From Microvirga ossetica (GTDB lineage: Bacteria > Pseudomonadota > Alphaproteobacteria > Rhizobiales > Beijerinckiaceae): a stretch of 64,000 nucleotides of DNA. Under the pieces are notes generated by a model. It was not told the DNA's origin, did not search any database, and was given only the letters and a program-made list of their open reading frames with translations. This document shows, piece by piece, positions 34,594-43,442 of the stretch (its first letter is position 1; each line of letters begins with the position of its first letter). The position numbers and the translations under genes were made by a program. The stretch lies in NCBI RefSeq assembly GCF_002741015.1, contig NZ_CP016616.1, positions 293,501 through 357,500 of the forward strand. Direction: 5' to 3'.

Positions 34594-34689
34594 TCACCAG
34601 AAGTAGGAGACGCTATAGGCTAGAATGCCGGCCACGACGAGAATGGCAGCGGTCTTCCAGTGTTTCTGTATGTGCTGATGCAGAGTCAT
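34594..34689 (-). CDS. 31-residue single-pass membrane protein (putative)
   Basis: A short frame from ATG 34689 to TGA 34594-34596. The peptide starts MTLHQHIQKHWKTAA and continues as one hydrophobic helix (ILVVAGILAYSVSYFW). A purine-rich ribosome site with AGGA lies about five bases upstream. The positively charged, His-rich N-terminus followed by a single transmembrane helix is typical of genuine small membrane proteins. No family is recognised. It lies 85 bp upstream of the BrnA-like gene on the same strand. Confidence 0.5.
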   Translation of the reverse strand: MTLHQHIQKHWKTAAILVVAGILAYSVSYFW

Positions 34690-34973
34690 TCCGTTCCTAC
34701 CTTACTCGCTAGGCTTCTCAAAACTCGCATTTAGAACGTGGAGGCTCCGGTCGAGGTGAGGACAGGCTGGATCATCAGCGAGAGCACAACTCACAGTCAA
34801 GAAGCGATCGATCATCGATCCGCCCCTGAGATTTTCTCCATGCGCAGGTGGAATCCGGCCTTCTGCAAGGACGGATTATGAAGCGCTCGCGATTTTACGG
34901 AAGATCAGATCATCGGAATCCTGCGAAAGCAGGCCGGGTCTGCTAGAACTCTTGATTTCTCAAAGAGGTTTAA

Positions 34974-35051
34974 TGGTCGGAGCGAGAGGATTTGAACCTC
35001 CGACCCCTAGTCCCCCAGACTAGTGCGCTAACCGGGCTGCGCTACGCTCCG
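34974..35051 (-). tRNA. tRNA-Pro (GGG)
   Basis: Acceptor stem CGGAGCG/CGCTCCG with encoded ACCA end, a D arm containing CGCAGCCCGG, anticodon stem CTAGT/ACTAG with loop CTGGGGG, and a T arm with GGTTCAAATCC. The central loop triplet GGG reads CCC proline codons. Encoded on the minus strand. Confidence 0.95.
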
Positions 35052-35125
35052 ACTGCCGAAAGGCTTGGATGCTCTAACTTTTTAAGGCCGGTCGCGCAAC
35101 CCTGAAATTCGGTTTGAGCGATAAA

Positions 35126-35145
35126 CAGCCCCTATCGAGGGGCTG
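35126..35145 (-). terminator. Possible terminator after the short RTX gene
   Basis: An 8-bp stem CAGCCCCT/AGGGGCTG with loop ATCG, followed on the minus strand by TTTATCG. The T tract is short, so strength is uncertain. It lies about 60 bp after the RTX stop. Confidence 0.5.
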
Positions 35146-35204
35146 CCTAACGTTAAGCTCAGAAAGTGGATGCCTCGCTTCACGTACAACCTCGCGAAAG
35201 AGGA

Positions 35205-35717
35205 TTAAAGATCGGCAATGAAGAAGTCTGCGGCAGACATCTTCCGCCCTGCTCCCAATTTGACGACCGGAACGGCTTCCTTCGCGCCGCTCCCATCGGA
35301 ATAATAATAAACAATACCGTTCTTGGGGTTGTAAATGATGCGATCATTACTGTCGTGCGCCTTCGCGCCCTGCCAGAAAGCGCTTGCCTTCATCCAGTCA
35401 TTGGTTTTGCCGGTACCCTTGAAGATAGAATCCGCTAAGAGAATCGAGTCATACTTCTTATTGTAATCTGTAATGACGTCGACGTTCGCGTTGTCGGGAT
35501 TTGCATCAAAAACGAACCTGTCGAAGCCTGCTCCACTCGTGAGAGTGTCGCGACCGGTCCCTCCAGAAAGAAAGTCGTCGCCACCGCCGCCAAAGATCCG
35601 GTCATTGCCGCCTTCACCCCAGAGGCCGTTCCAGCGATTGTCTCCATATATAGTATCGTTACCTTTGGTCCCGAACGCGTCTTCGCTCTTCTTGTTTTCA
35701 ACTCGAATGACGGCCAT
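35205..35717 (-). CDS. Short RTX (hemolysin-type calcium-binding) protein
   Basis: A 170-residue acidic protein. Residues 10-70 carry RTX-type nonapeptides (KGNDTIYGDNRWNGLWGEGG, GGNDRIFGGGGDDFLSGG) that bind calcium in a beta-roll. The C-terminal 100 residues match the end of the broken RTX gene at 161-2782: DRFVFDANPDNANVDVITDY, AHDSNDRIIYNPKNG and a hydrophobic SAADFFIADL tail, a likely type I secretion signal. No dedicated ABC/MFP secretion genes are visible here. GGAGG seven bases before ATG 35717 supports the start. Flanks and gene are lower in GC than the surroundings. Confidence 0.85.
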   Translation of the reverse strand: MAVIRVENKKSEDAFGTKGNDTIYGDNRWNGLWGEGGNDRIFGGGGDDFLSGGTGRDTLTSGAGFDRFVFDANPDNANVDVITDYNKKYDSILLADSIFKGTGKTNDWMKASAFWQGAKAHDSNDRIIYNPKNGIVYYYSDGSGAKEAVPVVKLGAGRKMSAADFFIADL

Positions 35718-36160
35718 CTGAAATCCTCCACTGAGAATGCGAACCTTAAGTTCGCCAACTTTGATGCGCCCCTCTGTTGGATATTGTTATACTAATGCTA
35801 ACTAGAGTTACGTAATTTCATGACATAATGCGGTGCGAGGGCGCACACTATTGCAGGAGAGGCAGTTGCTTCATTTGCGAGTGGCCTAGCGAAAATGAGA
35901 TCATTTGCGGCATTCCGCACTAGAAGCGACCTCGGGGCCTACAAAGGTAAAGCCTCCATCGGCATCGGAGCTTCAAAGACGAAATGCCCACCCCAGTCAA
36001 GGCTGGAGCGGGCTTAGGTTTCTGGGGCAATCCTTGGAGGGAGGTATGCTAACCCGGGGCAAGTCTCGATGGTTCATCGGACAGGGTGCGGCGTTCCAAC
36101 CCGGAAACAACTGGAAGGCAGCCCTTTGAAGGACGGGCAAGCGATTATGAGAAGAGAAAT
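35718..36160. other. AT-rich intergenic region upstream of the short RTX gene
   Basis: About 440 bp between the RTX start and tRNA-Val. The 100 bp next to the RTX gene are markedly AT-rich and should contain its promoter. A 74-codon plus-strand frame at 35905-36129 has no convincing start or composition and was not called. No repeats or RNA genes are seen. Confidence 0.5.
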
Positions 36161-36236
36161 GGTGGGCGGTGAGGGGATCGAACCCCCGACCTGCGGTGTG
36201 TAAAACCGATGCTCTACCAGCTGAGCTAACCGCCCG
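36161..36236 (-). tRNA. tRNA-Val (TAC)
   Basis: Acceptor stem GGGCGGT/ACCGCCC with encoded ACCA, D arm TTAGCTCAGCTGGTAGAGC, anticodon loop TTTACAC with triplet TAC reading GUA/GUG valine codons, and T arm GGGGGTTCGATCCCC. Minus strand, 137 bp after the HU gene. Confidence 0.95.
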
Positions 36237-36250
36237 GTGGGCCTGACATA

Positions 36251-36290
36251 AAAAGAGAAGGCCAACAACGCAAGCGTCGTCGGCCCTCTT
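36251..36290 (-). terminator. Terminator after the HU gene
   Basis: A long imperfect hairpin (AGAGGGCCGACGACG against CGTTGTTGGCCTTCTCT on the minus strand) followed by TTTTTATG. It separates the HU gene from tRNA-Val. Confidence 0.75.
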
Positions 36291-36373
36291 TGCTAAAGCA
36301 TCCGGGCCGAAAGTGGAATCCACTTAACGGCGAGGTCCGATGCCTCAGGGTCTTCGAACCGCCCGAAAAGCGG

Positions 36374-36652
36374 TTACTTCGCGTTGACGGCGTCCTTCAG
36401 GCCCGCGCCAGCGCGGAACTTCGGGGTCTTGGACGCGGGGACCTTCACCTTCTCGCCGGTGCGCGGGTTGCGCGCCTCGCCGGCAGCGCGGTTGGTCACC
36501 ACGAAGGTGCCGAAACCGACGATCTTCACCTCGTCGCCCTTCTTCAGGGCGCCGGTGATCGCCTCGATGGCGGCGTCGACCGCTTCACCGGCCTGGCCAC
36601 GCGAGAGGCCCACCTTATCGGCGACGGCCGCAACGAGCTCGCCTTTATTCAT
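36374..36652 (-). CDS. hupB: DNA-binding protein HU
   Basis: A 92-residue HU/IHF-family nucleoid protein. It opens MNKGELVAAVADKVGLSRGQ and has the DNA-binding arm signature GFGTFVVTNRAAGEARNPRT followed by GEKVKVPASKTPKF. Homodimers bend and compact DNA. GGAGG eight bases before ATG 36652 fixes the start; ATG 36658 is too close to it. It lies downstream of lon, the usual order in many proteobacteria, with a terminator between them. Confidence 0.95.
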   Translation of the reverse strand: MNKGELVAAVADKVGLSRGQAGEAVDAAIEAITGALKKGDEVKIVGFGTFVVTNRAAGEARNPRTGEKVKVPASKTPKFRAGAGLKDAVNAK

Positions 36653-36785
36653 AGTCATGTCCTCCAGTGATCACGGGGACGCAAAAGCAATGGTCCACCG
36701 TTTCAGGGACGTCGTTTGGCCCAAAGCTTGTCCGTAAGCAAGCCCTGAAGTGGCTGAAATGAGGCGTTTTTTTGATTTTCGTTGC

Positions 36786-36818
36786 AAAAAAGAAGCCCCC
36801 GAATTCGCATTCGGGGGC
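36786..36818 (-). terminator. Rho-independent terminator of lon
   Basis: A 10-bp stem GCCCCCGAAT/ATTCGGGGGC with loop TCGC. On the minus strand it is followed by TTCTTTTTTGC. It lies 30 bp after the lon stop. Confidence 0.88.
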
Positions 36819-36846
36819 CGTGACGTTAGGTTAGACCTTTAAAGCC

Positions 36847-39273
36847 TCAATGGGCGACCACGCCGGCCGAGTCGTCCTCGACGCTGGCCTTAGGGTCCTT
36901 GAGCATCGCGGATTCATCCCATTCGATCCGCTCCGGCATCCGGATGAGGGCATGCTGGAGCACCTGATCCATCATGGAGACCGGCACGATTTCCATGCCG
37001 TTCTTCACGCTGGCCGGGATATCGGCAAGATCCTTGGCGTTCTCCTCGGGGATCAGCACCTTCTTGATGCCACCGCGCAGAGCCGCCAGGAGCTTCTCCT
37101 TGAGACCACCGATGGGAAGCACCCTGCCCCGCAGCGTCACCTCGCCCGTCATGGCGATATCGCGGCGAACCGGGATAGCCGTGATGACGGAGACGATGGC
37201 GGTCGCCATGGCGATGCCGGCCGACGGACCGTCCTTCGGCGTCGCGCCTTCCGGCACGTGCACGTGGATGTCGCGGCGGTCAAACATGGGCGGCTCGACG
37301 CCGAAATCGAGGGCCCGGGAGCGGACATAGGACGCCGCAGCCGAGATCGATTCCTTCATGACGTCACGCAGGTTGCCCGTGACGGTCATCTTGCCCTTGC
37401 CCGGCATCATGATGCCTTCGATGGTGAGAAGCTCGCCGCCGACCTCGGTCCAGGCCAGGCCCGTGACCGCACCGACCATGTCCTCGGTTTCGGCTTCGCC
37501 GTAGCGGTAGCGCGGCGGGCCCAGGAACTCGGGCAGGTTCTCGGTCGTGACCTCGACCGCCTTGACCTTGGAGATCAGGATCTCCTTCACGGCCTTGCGG
37601 ATGAGGTTGGCAAGCTCGCGCTCCAGGTTACGCACGCCCGCCTCGCGGGTGTAGCGCCTGATCAGCATGAGCAGGGCCTCGTCGCCAATCTTCCACTCCT
37701 TCTCCGCCAGACCATGCTTCTTCATGGACGACGGGATCAGGTGGGTGCGGGCGATCTCGGCCTTCTCCTCCTCGGTGTAACCCGCGATGCGGATCACTTC
37801 CATACGGTCGAGGAGCGGTCCCGGGATGTTCAGCGTGTTCGCCGTCGTCACGAACATCACGTTGGAGAGGTCGTAATCGACTTCCAGGTAATGGTCGTTG
37901 AACGTGTTGTTCTGCTCCGGGTCGAGAACCTCGAGCAGGGCCGCCGACGGGTCGCCGCGGAAGTCCATGCCCATCTTGTCGATCTCGTCGAGCAGGATGA
38001 GCGGGTTGGAGGTCTTGGCCTTGCGCATCGACTGGATGATCTTGCCCGGCATGGAGCCGATATAGGTCCGCCGATGTCCGCGGATCTCCGACTCGTCGCG
38101 CACGCCGCCGAGCGACATGCGCACGAACTCGCGGCCCGTGGCCTTGGCGATCGACTTGCCGAGCGAGGTCTTGCCCACGCCGGGAGGACCGACGAGGCAC
38201 AGGATCGGGCCCGTGAGCTTGTTGGCGCGCTGCTGCACGGCGAGGTACTCGACGATGCGCTCCTTGACCTTGTCGAGGCCGTAATGATCCGAATCGAGCA
38301 GATCCTGAGCGGCCTTGAGGTCCTTCTTCATCTTCGAGCGGCGGTTCCACGGAATGCCGAGCAGCCAGTCGAGATAGTTGCGCACGACGGTTGCTTCCGC
38401 CGACATGGGCGACATCTGACGCAGCTTCTTCAGCTCGCCGAGCGCCTTTTCGCGGGCTTCCTTCGTGAACTTGGTCTTCTCGATCTTCTCCTCGAGCTCG
38501 GCAAGCTCGTCGCGGCCTTCGTCGTCGCCGAGCTCCTTCTGGATCGCCTTCATCTGCTCGTTGAGGTAGTACTCGCGCTGCGTCTTCTCCATCTGACGCT
38601 TCACGCGGGTGCGGATCCGCTTCTCGACCTGGAGAACGGAAATCTCGCTCTCCATCAGGCCGAGCACCTTCTCCAGGCGCTGAGCGACGGTGGCGGTCTC
38701 GAGGATCGCCTGCTTGTCGGCGATCTTGATGGCGAGATGCGAAGCGATGGTGTCGGCGAGCTTCGCGGGCTCGTCGATCTGGGTCACCGCGGTCACGACC
38801 TCAGGCGACACCTTCTTGTTGAGCTTCACGTAGTTTTCGAACTCGGACACGACGGAGCGGGCGAGCGCCTCGGCCTCGACCTGATCGCCGAGGGAATCGG
38901 GCAATGCCTCGGCTTCCGCTTCGTAATATTCGTCCGTGCGGGTATAGGCCTTGACCTCGGCGCGGCTCGCGCCTTCGACCAGCACCTTCACGGTGCCGTC
39001 GGGCAGCTTGAGCAGCTGGAGCACGTTGGCCAGGGTGCCGACCTTGTAGATTGCATCCGTTGCCGGATCGTCATCCGTCGCATCGATCTGGGTTGCCAGA
39101 AGAATGTGACGGTCCCCCTTGACCACCTCCTCGAGCGCGCGGATCGACTTTTCGCGGCCGACGAAGAGCGGCACGATCATATGCGGAAAGACAACAATGT
39201 CGCGCAGAGGCAGAACCGCATAGGTTCCGGTCGAGCCTGGAACGACAGGCTGACGTGGCTTCGATTGTGTCAT
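36847..39273 (-). CDS. lon: ATP-dependent protease Lon
   Basis: An 808-residue cytoplasmic AAA+ serine protease degrading misfolded and regulatory proteins. The N-terminal substrate domain opens [20 protein letters not shown]. The ATPase has Walker [14 protein letters not shown] near residue 360 and Walker [13 protein letters not shown]. The C-terminal protease domain has the catalytic Ser in [14 protein letters not shown] and the Lys in [16 protein letters not shown]. Length is normal for LonA. It lies 230 bp after clpX in the same direction; a possible heat-shock promoter lies in that gap. Confidence 0.97.
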   Translation of the reverse strand: MTQSKPRQPVVPGSTGTYAVLPLRDIVVFPHMIVPLFVGREKSIRALEEVVKGDRHILLATQIDATDDDPATDAIYKVGTLANVLQLLKLPDGTVKVLVEGASRAEVKAYTRTDEYYEAEAEALPDSLGDQVEAEALARSVVSEFENYVKLNKKVSPEVVTAVTQIDEPAKLADTIASHLAIKIADKQAILETATVAQRLEKVLGLMESEISVLQVEKRIRTRVKRQMEKTQREYYLNEQMKAIQKELGDDEGRDELAELEEKIEKTKFTKEAREKALGELKKLRQMSPMSAEATVVRNYLDWLLGIPWNRRSKMKKDLKAAQDLLDSDHYGLDKVKERIVEYLAVQQRANKLTGPILCLVGPPGVGKTSLGKSIAKATGREFVRMSLGGVRDESEIRGHRRTYIGSMPGKIIQSMRKAKTSNPLILLDEIDKMGMDFRGDPSAALLEVLDPEQNNTFNDHYLEVDYDLSNVMFVTTANTLNIPGPLLDRMEVIRIAGYTEEEKAEIARTHLIPSSMKKHGLAEKEWKIGDEALLMLIRRYTREAGVRNLERELANLIRKAVKEILISKVKAVEVTTENLPEFLGPPRYRYGEAETEDMVGAVTGLAWTEVGGELLTIEGIMMPGKGKMTVTGNLRDVMKESISAAASYVRSRALDFGVEPPMFDRRDIHVHVPEGATPKDGPSAGIAMATAIVSVITAIPVRRDIAMTGEVTLRGRVLPIGGLKEKLLAALRGGIKKVLIPEENAKDLADIPASVKNGMEIVPVSMMDQVLQHALIRMPERIEWDESAMLKDPKASVEDDSAGVVAH

Positions 39274-39424
39274 GAGACGACATCCTTTTCACTGCGTCCG
39301 GCGATCCCCTCGGATGAGCTGAATGTCGGACGGATAACCGGAATGCTCAGGCTTTTTTTATGGCTGCATCCGGTACACCGGGCCCTCTCCCTCTGACAAT
39401 GAGCGGATAGCGCCGGCGCAAGAG

Positions 39425-39456
39425 ATAATGTGGCGTTGCGGGCCAATCGTTTCAAG
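39425..39456 (-). promoter_or_regulatory. Candidate heat-shock (RpoH) promoter of lon
   Basis: On the minus strand CTTGAAA (39450-39456) is followed, after 19 bp, by CATTAT (39425-39430), about 150 bp before the lon ATG. CTTGAAA is the typical -35 element of RpoH promoters. It sits in the loop of an inverted repeat, TTGCGGGCAAT... against ...ATTGGCCCGCAA (39436-39470). Spacing is longer than ideal. Confidence 0.35.
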
Positions 39457-39503
39457 ACAATTGCCCGCAACGGTAACGGTTCATGGGAGGCCCCCGCCCC
39501 CCG

Positions 39504-40772
39504 TCAGGCGCTGGCGCTCGCCGCCTGTTCGCTGCGCTCGCCGTGGATGAAGAGGGGCTTCGCCTTGCCCTCCACCACCTCTGACCCGATCACCACCTGC
39601 TCGACGGAATCGAGGCCCGGCAGGTCGTACATGGTCTCCAGCAGGATGCCTTCCATGATGGAACGCAGGCCGCGGGCGCCCGTCTTGCGCTCGATCGCCT
39701 TCTTGGCGATGAGGGTCAAGGCCTCGTCCTGGAACGTCAGCTGCACGTTTTCCATCTCGAAGAGGCGCTGGTACTGCTTCACCAGGGCATTCTTCGGCTC
39801 CTGCAGAATGGTCTTCAGGGCGTCGACATCGAGGTCTTCCAGGGTCGCCAGGACCGGCAGGCGGCCGACGAACTCGGGGATGAGACCGAACTTCAACAGA
39901 TCCTCGGGCTCGACCTCGCGGAAGATCTCGCCCGTCCGGCGATCGTCAGGCGAGCTCACGCTGGCGCCGAAGCCGATGGACGTACCCTTGCCGCGGCCGG
40001 CGATGATCCGCTCCAGCCCGGCGAACGCGCCGCCGCAGATGAACAGGATGTTGGTGGTGTCGACCTGCAGGAACTCCTGCTGCGGATGCTTGCGGCCGCC
40101 CTGGGGAGGCACGGAGGCAACGGTGCCTTCCATGATCTTGAGGAGCGCCTGCTGCACGCCCTCGCCCGACACGTCGCGGGTGATCGAGGGGTTGTCCGAC
40201 TTGCGGGAGATCTTGTCGATCTCGTCGATGTAGACGATGCCGCGCTGCGCCCGCTCGACATTGTAGTCGGAGGCCTGGAGCAGCTTGAGGATGATGTTCT
40301 CCACGTCCTCGCCCACATAGCCTGCTTCCGTAAGGGTAGTCGCGTCGGCCATGGTGAAGGGAACGTCGAGGATCCGGGCGAGGGTCTGGGCGAGCAGGGT
40401 CTTGCCCGAGCCGGTGGGACCGATCAGCAGGATGTTGGACTTGGCCAGTTCGACGTCGTTGTGCTTCGTCGCGTGGGCCAGACGCTTGTAATGGTTGTGG
40501 ACCGCCACCGAGAGCACCTTCTTGGCGTGCTCCTGGCCGATCACGTAGTCATCCAGAACGCGGCTGATCTCCTTCGGAGTGGGTACCCCGTCGCGGGACT
40601 TCACGAGAGACGATTTCGACTCCTCGCGGATGATGTCCATGCACAGCTCGACGCATTCATCGCAGATGAAAACCGTCGGGCCAGCGATCAGCTTGCGAAC
40701 CTCGTGCTGGCTCTTGCCGCAAAAGGAGCAGTACAGCGTACTCTTGGAGTCGTTGCCGCCAGCCTTGGTCAT
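39504..40772 (-). CDS. clpX: ATP-dependent Clp protease ATP-binding subunit ClpX
   Basis: A 422-residue AAA+ unfoldase for ClpP. The N-terminal zinc-binding domain is [18 protein letters not shown] and [11 protein letters not shown] (four cysteines). Walker [14 protein letters not shown], pore loop GYVGEDVEN and Walker [11 protein letters not shown] follow. The IGF-type tripeptide contacting ClpP is in the ISIGFGAS-like region near residue 270 (TSIGFGASV). ATG 40772 with GGAG eight bases upstream is preferred over GTG 40778. It lies 222 bp after clpP in the same direction. Confidence 0.97.
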   Translation of the reverse strand: MTKAGGNDSKSTLYCSFCGKSQHEVRKLIAGPTVFICDECVELCMDIIREESKSSLVKSRDGVPTPKEISRVLDDYVIGQEHAKKVLSVAVHNHYKRLAHATKHNDVELAKSNILLIGPTGSGKTLLAQTLARILDVPFTMADATTLTEAGYVGEDVENIILKLLQASDYNVERAQRGIVYIDEIDKISRKSDNPSITRDVSGEGVQQALLKIMEGTVASVPPQGGRKHPQQEFLQVDTTNILFICGGAFAGLERIIAGRGKGTSIGFGASVSSPDDRRTGEIFREVEPEDLLKFGLIPEFVGRLPVLATLEDLDVDALKTILQEPKNALVKQYQRLFEMENVQLTFQDEALTLIAKKAIERKTGARGLRSIMEGILLETMYDLPGLDSVEQVVIGSEVVEGKAKPLFIHGERSEQAASASA

Positions 40773-40994
40773 TATCACATCTCCAATTCGTGCCGGGGCG
40801 GCCTGTACCGGCCCAGCACCTTTAAATTATGAGCGACAGAGCTAACAAAATGTTCCGTCGCTAAGAATTGATCGTCCAAATCGCCTCGTCTCCCGAATCC
40901 ATATGCAATCACGCTGCGAGCGCGTGATCAATAGAAACGGGGTTACTCGGCAAAAAGACGCACCCGGGAGGAATTTGTCCCCAGGTTTTAAGGG

Positions 40995-41627
40995 TTAGGC
41001 CGGAGGGGCGGCAGGCTCGGGACGCTTGGCGATGACCTGGTCGATCAGCCCGAATTCCAGAGCGGCCTCGGCGGTCATGAAGTTGTCGCGCTCCAGAGCC
41101 CTGTCGACCGCCTCGTAGGGCTGGCCGGTGTGCTGGACGTAGATCTCGTTCAGCCGGCGCTTGAGGGCCTCGCTCTCGCGGGCGTGGATCATGATGTCCG
41201 TAACCTGGCCCTGATACCCGCCGGAGGGCTGGTGGACCATGATGCGGGCGTTCGGGAGGGCGAAGCGCATGCCCTTCTCGCCGGCGGTCAGCAGCAGGGA
41301 GCCCATGGAGGCGGCCTGTCCGACGCACAGGGTGGAGACCGGGCAGCGGATGAACTGCATGGTGTCGTAGATCGACAGGCCGGAGGTCACGACGCCGCCG
41401 GGCGAGTTGATATAGAAGGAGATTTCCTTCTTGGGGTTCTCGGCCTCGAGGAACAGGAGCTGTGCCACGATCAGCGAGGCCGAGTAGTCTTCGACAGGGC
41501 CCGTGAGGAAGATGATCCGTTCGCGCAAGAGGCGCGAATAGATGTCGAATGCGCGCTCACCGCGGTTCGACTGCTCAACCACCATCGGGACGAGCGTATT
41601 GTTAAAGAGCGATACCGGATCTCTCAT
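40995..41627 (-). CDS. clpP: ATP-dependent Clp protease proteolytic subunit ClpP
   Basis: A 210-residue serine peptidase forming the tetradecameric ClpP barrel. Catalytic Ser107 is in [13 protein letters not shown] and His132 in [13 protein letters not shown]; the Asp lies in [13 protein letters not shown]. The start [20 protein letters not shown] matches alphaproteobacterial ClpP; a GGAG site lies ten bases before ATG 41627. It is between tig and clpX, the conserved tig-clpP-clpX order. Confidence 0.97.
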   Translation of the reverse strand: MRDPVSLFNNTLVPMVVEQSNRGERAFDIYSRLLRERIIFLTGPVEDYSASLIVAQLLFLEAENPKKEISFYINSPGGVVTSGLSIYDTMQFIRCPVSTLCVGQAASMGSLLLTAGEKGMRFALPNARIMVHQPSGGYQGQVTDIMIHARESEALKRRLNEIYVQHTGQPYEAVDRALERDNFMTAEAALEFGLIDQVIAKRPEPAAPPA

Positions 41628-41704
41628 TGTCTCACTGCTCCAATTCGGCCGCGCGAATCCGCGGCCGTGCATTTCATGCAAGCAACGAGACGCTTAAGGG
41701 AGCG

Positions 41705-43072
41705 TTACTCGCCCTTGCCGGCTTTCTCTCCGCCCTCGTCCTCGTCGCTGAAGAGCGTGTCCTTGGAGACGGTCTCCTCGTCCACCTTCACCTGGGACAG
41801 GATCTGGTCGACGACCTTCTCCTCGAACAGAGGGGCCCGGATTTCAGCGAGGGCCTGCGGGTTCTTCTGGTAGAACTCCCAAACCTGACGCTCCTGGCCG
41901 GGATACTGGCGGACCCGCTCGATCAGGGCCTGAGTCACCTCATCGTCGGAAATCTTGATATCGGACTTCTCACCGATCTGCGCAAGGACCAAACCGAGAC
42001 GCACGCGACGCTCGGCGATCTTGCGGTACTCAGCCTTGGCCTCGTCCTCGGTGGTGCTCTCGTCTTCGAAGGTGCGGTTGTTCGACTTCAAGTCGCCGAC
42101 GACCTGCGCCCATACGGCCGAGAACTCCTGCTCGACGAGGGTCGGCGGCAGTTCGAAGCTGTACTTGGCGTCGAGGGCGTCCAGGAGCTCCTTCTTCACC
42201 TTGCGGCGGGACTGGGCGTCGAAATCGCGCTTGATGGCATCGCGGATCGCGTCCTTGAGCTTGTCCAGGGACTCCATGCCGAAGCCCTTGGCCATCTCGT
42301 CGTCGATCTTCAGCTCGCCCGGAGCCTCGACTTCCTTCACGGTCACGTCGAACTCGGCATCCTTGCCGGCCAGATGAGGCGCCAGGTAATTCTCGGGGAA
42401 CTTCACCTTCACGAGCTTGGTGTCGCCCGCCTTGAGGCCGAGAAGCTGGTCCTCGAAGCCCGGGATGAAGGTGTTGGAGCCGAGCTCGACCCGGATGTCC
42501 TCGCCCTTGCCGCCTTCGAACTCGGTGCCGTCGATGCGGCCGACGAAGTCCACGACGACCCGGTCGCCATCGACAGCGGCGCCGTCTTTCGTCTCGAAGG
42601 AGCGGTTCTGCTTCGCCATGCGCTCGAGGGATTCGTTGACCTCGACGTCGGAGATCTCCGCCACCGGCTTCTTGACCGACACGTCGGACAGGTCGGCGAG
42701 CTCGAAGACCGGCAGGACCTCGAGGGCAACGGTGAAGGCCAGATCGCCCTTGGCGTCCATGGCCTTCTCGACCTCGTCCTGGCTCTCGGGGAACTGAACC
42801 TGCGGCTCGTGGGCGAGCTTCAGGCCGTTATCCTCGACGATCTTGCGGTTGGCCTCGTTGACGGCGTTCTGCAGCACGTCGGCCATCACCGAGCGACCAT
42901 AGACCTTGCGCAGGTGGCCCACCGGCACCTTGCCCGGGCGGAAGCCGTTGATCCGCACGCGGTCCTTCAGGGTGCTCAGCTCGCTGTTCAGGCGCTCTTC
43001 CAACTCGGTGGCCGGGAGCACGACCTTGAACTCTCTCTTCAAGCCTTGGGACAGTGTTTCCGTCACCTGCAT
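41705..43072 (-). CDS. tig: Trigger factor
   Basis: A 455-residue ribosome-associated chaperone and peptidyl-prolyl isomerase. The N-terminal ribosome-binding domain contains [19 protein letters not shown], with the GFRPGKVP loop that docks at the exit tunnel. The FKBP domain (about 165-250) has [17 protein letters not shown] and [16 protein letters not shown] helical C-terminal chaperone domain and an acidic tail follow. ATG 43072 ([10 protein letters not shown]) matches family starts; ATG 43090 is in frame. First gene of the tig-clpP-clpX-lon-hup run. Confidence 0.97.
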   Translation of the reverse strand: MQVTETLSQGLKREFKVVLPATELEERLNSELSTLKDRVRINGFRPGKVPVGHLRKVYGRSVMADVLQNAVNEANRKIVEDNGLKLAHEPQVQFPESQDEVEKAMDAKGDLAFTVALEVLPVFELADLSDVSVKKPVAEISDVEVNESLERMAKQNRSFETKDGAAVDGDRVVVDFVGRIDGTEFEGGKGEDIRVELGSNTFIPGFEDQLLGLKAGDTKLVKVKFPENYLAPHLAGKDAEFDVTVKEVEAPGELKIDDEMAKGFGMESLDKLKDAIRDAIKRDFDAQSRRKVKKELLDALDAKYSFELPPTLVEQEFSAVWAQVVGDLKSNNRTFEDESTTEDEAKAEYRKIAERRVRLGLVLAQIGEKSDIKISDDEVTQALIERVRQYPGQERQVWEFYQKNPQALAEIRAPLFEEKVVDQILSQVKVDEETVSKDTLFSDEDEGGEKAGKGE

Positions 43073-43184
43073 GGTATTATTCGCCTTCATTCGCTCGAAA
43101 AATTTCTGTCAGGCTCCGGCCGATGCGGCGTCATGCCGTCAACCAGGCCACTCGGAGCCTCCGGATAACCAACCCTGGCGGGAT

Positions 43185-43270
43185 TGGTGCGGGCGGAGGG
43201 ACTCGAACCCCCACAACTTTCGTCGCTGGAACCTAAATCCAGTGCGTCTACCAAATTCCGCCACGCCCGC
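43185..43270 (-). tRNA. tRNA-Leu (TAG)
   Basis: A class II tRNA of 86 nt with encoded ACCA. Acceptor stem GCGGGCG/CGCCCGC, D arm TGGCGGAATTTGGTAGACGC typical of leucine tRNAs, anticodon stem CTGGA/TCCAG with loop TTTAGGT (triplet TAG), a long variable arm, and T arm GGGGGTTCGAGTCCC. Minus strand, 114 bp upstream of tig. Confidence 0.95.
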
Positions 43271-43442
43271 GCGCGAGCGGCGCGCGGGCGCACCCCTCTT
43301 CCGGGACGCGGCTCTATAGCACGGTTAAAAGTCAGTGCATCAAAAAAGTTCGCGTGCGGCCAAATGGCAACCAAACTTGGCCGTTCACGTTCAAGGCTGT
43401 ACCCGTATGCACGATCCTCAAGCCACGCGAGAGCCCGTCTCC

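Noticed and set aside
35905..36129. 74-codon plus-strand frame upstream of the RTX gene
   Set aside because: No ribosome site, odd composition and antisense overlap with no homologous features.
36850..39396. 848-codon plus-strand open frame opposite lon
   Set aside because: Antisense shadow of the lon gene created by high GC3; composition (Arg/His/Asp-rich) is not protein-like.
41627..43168. Plus-strand open frame opposite trigger factor
   Set aside because: Antisense shadow with no domain; tig is unequivocal.
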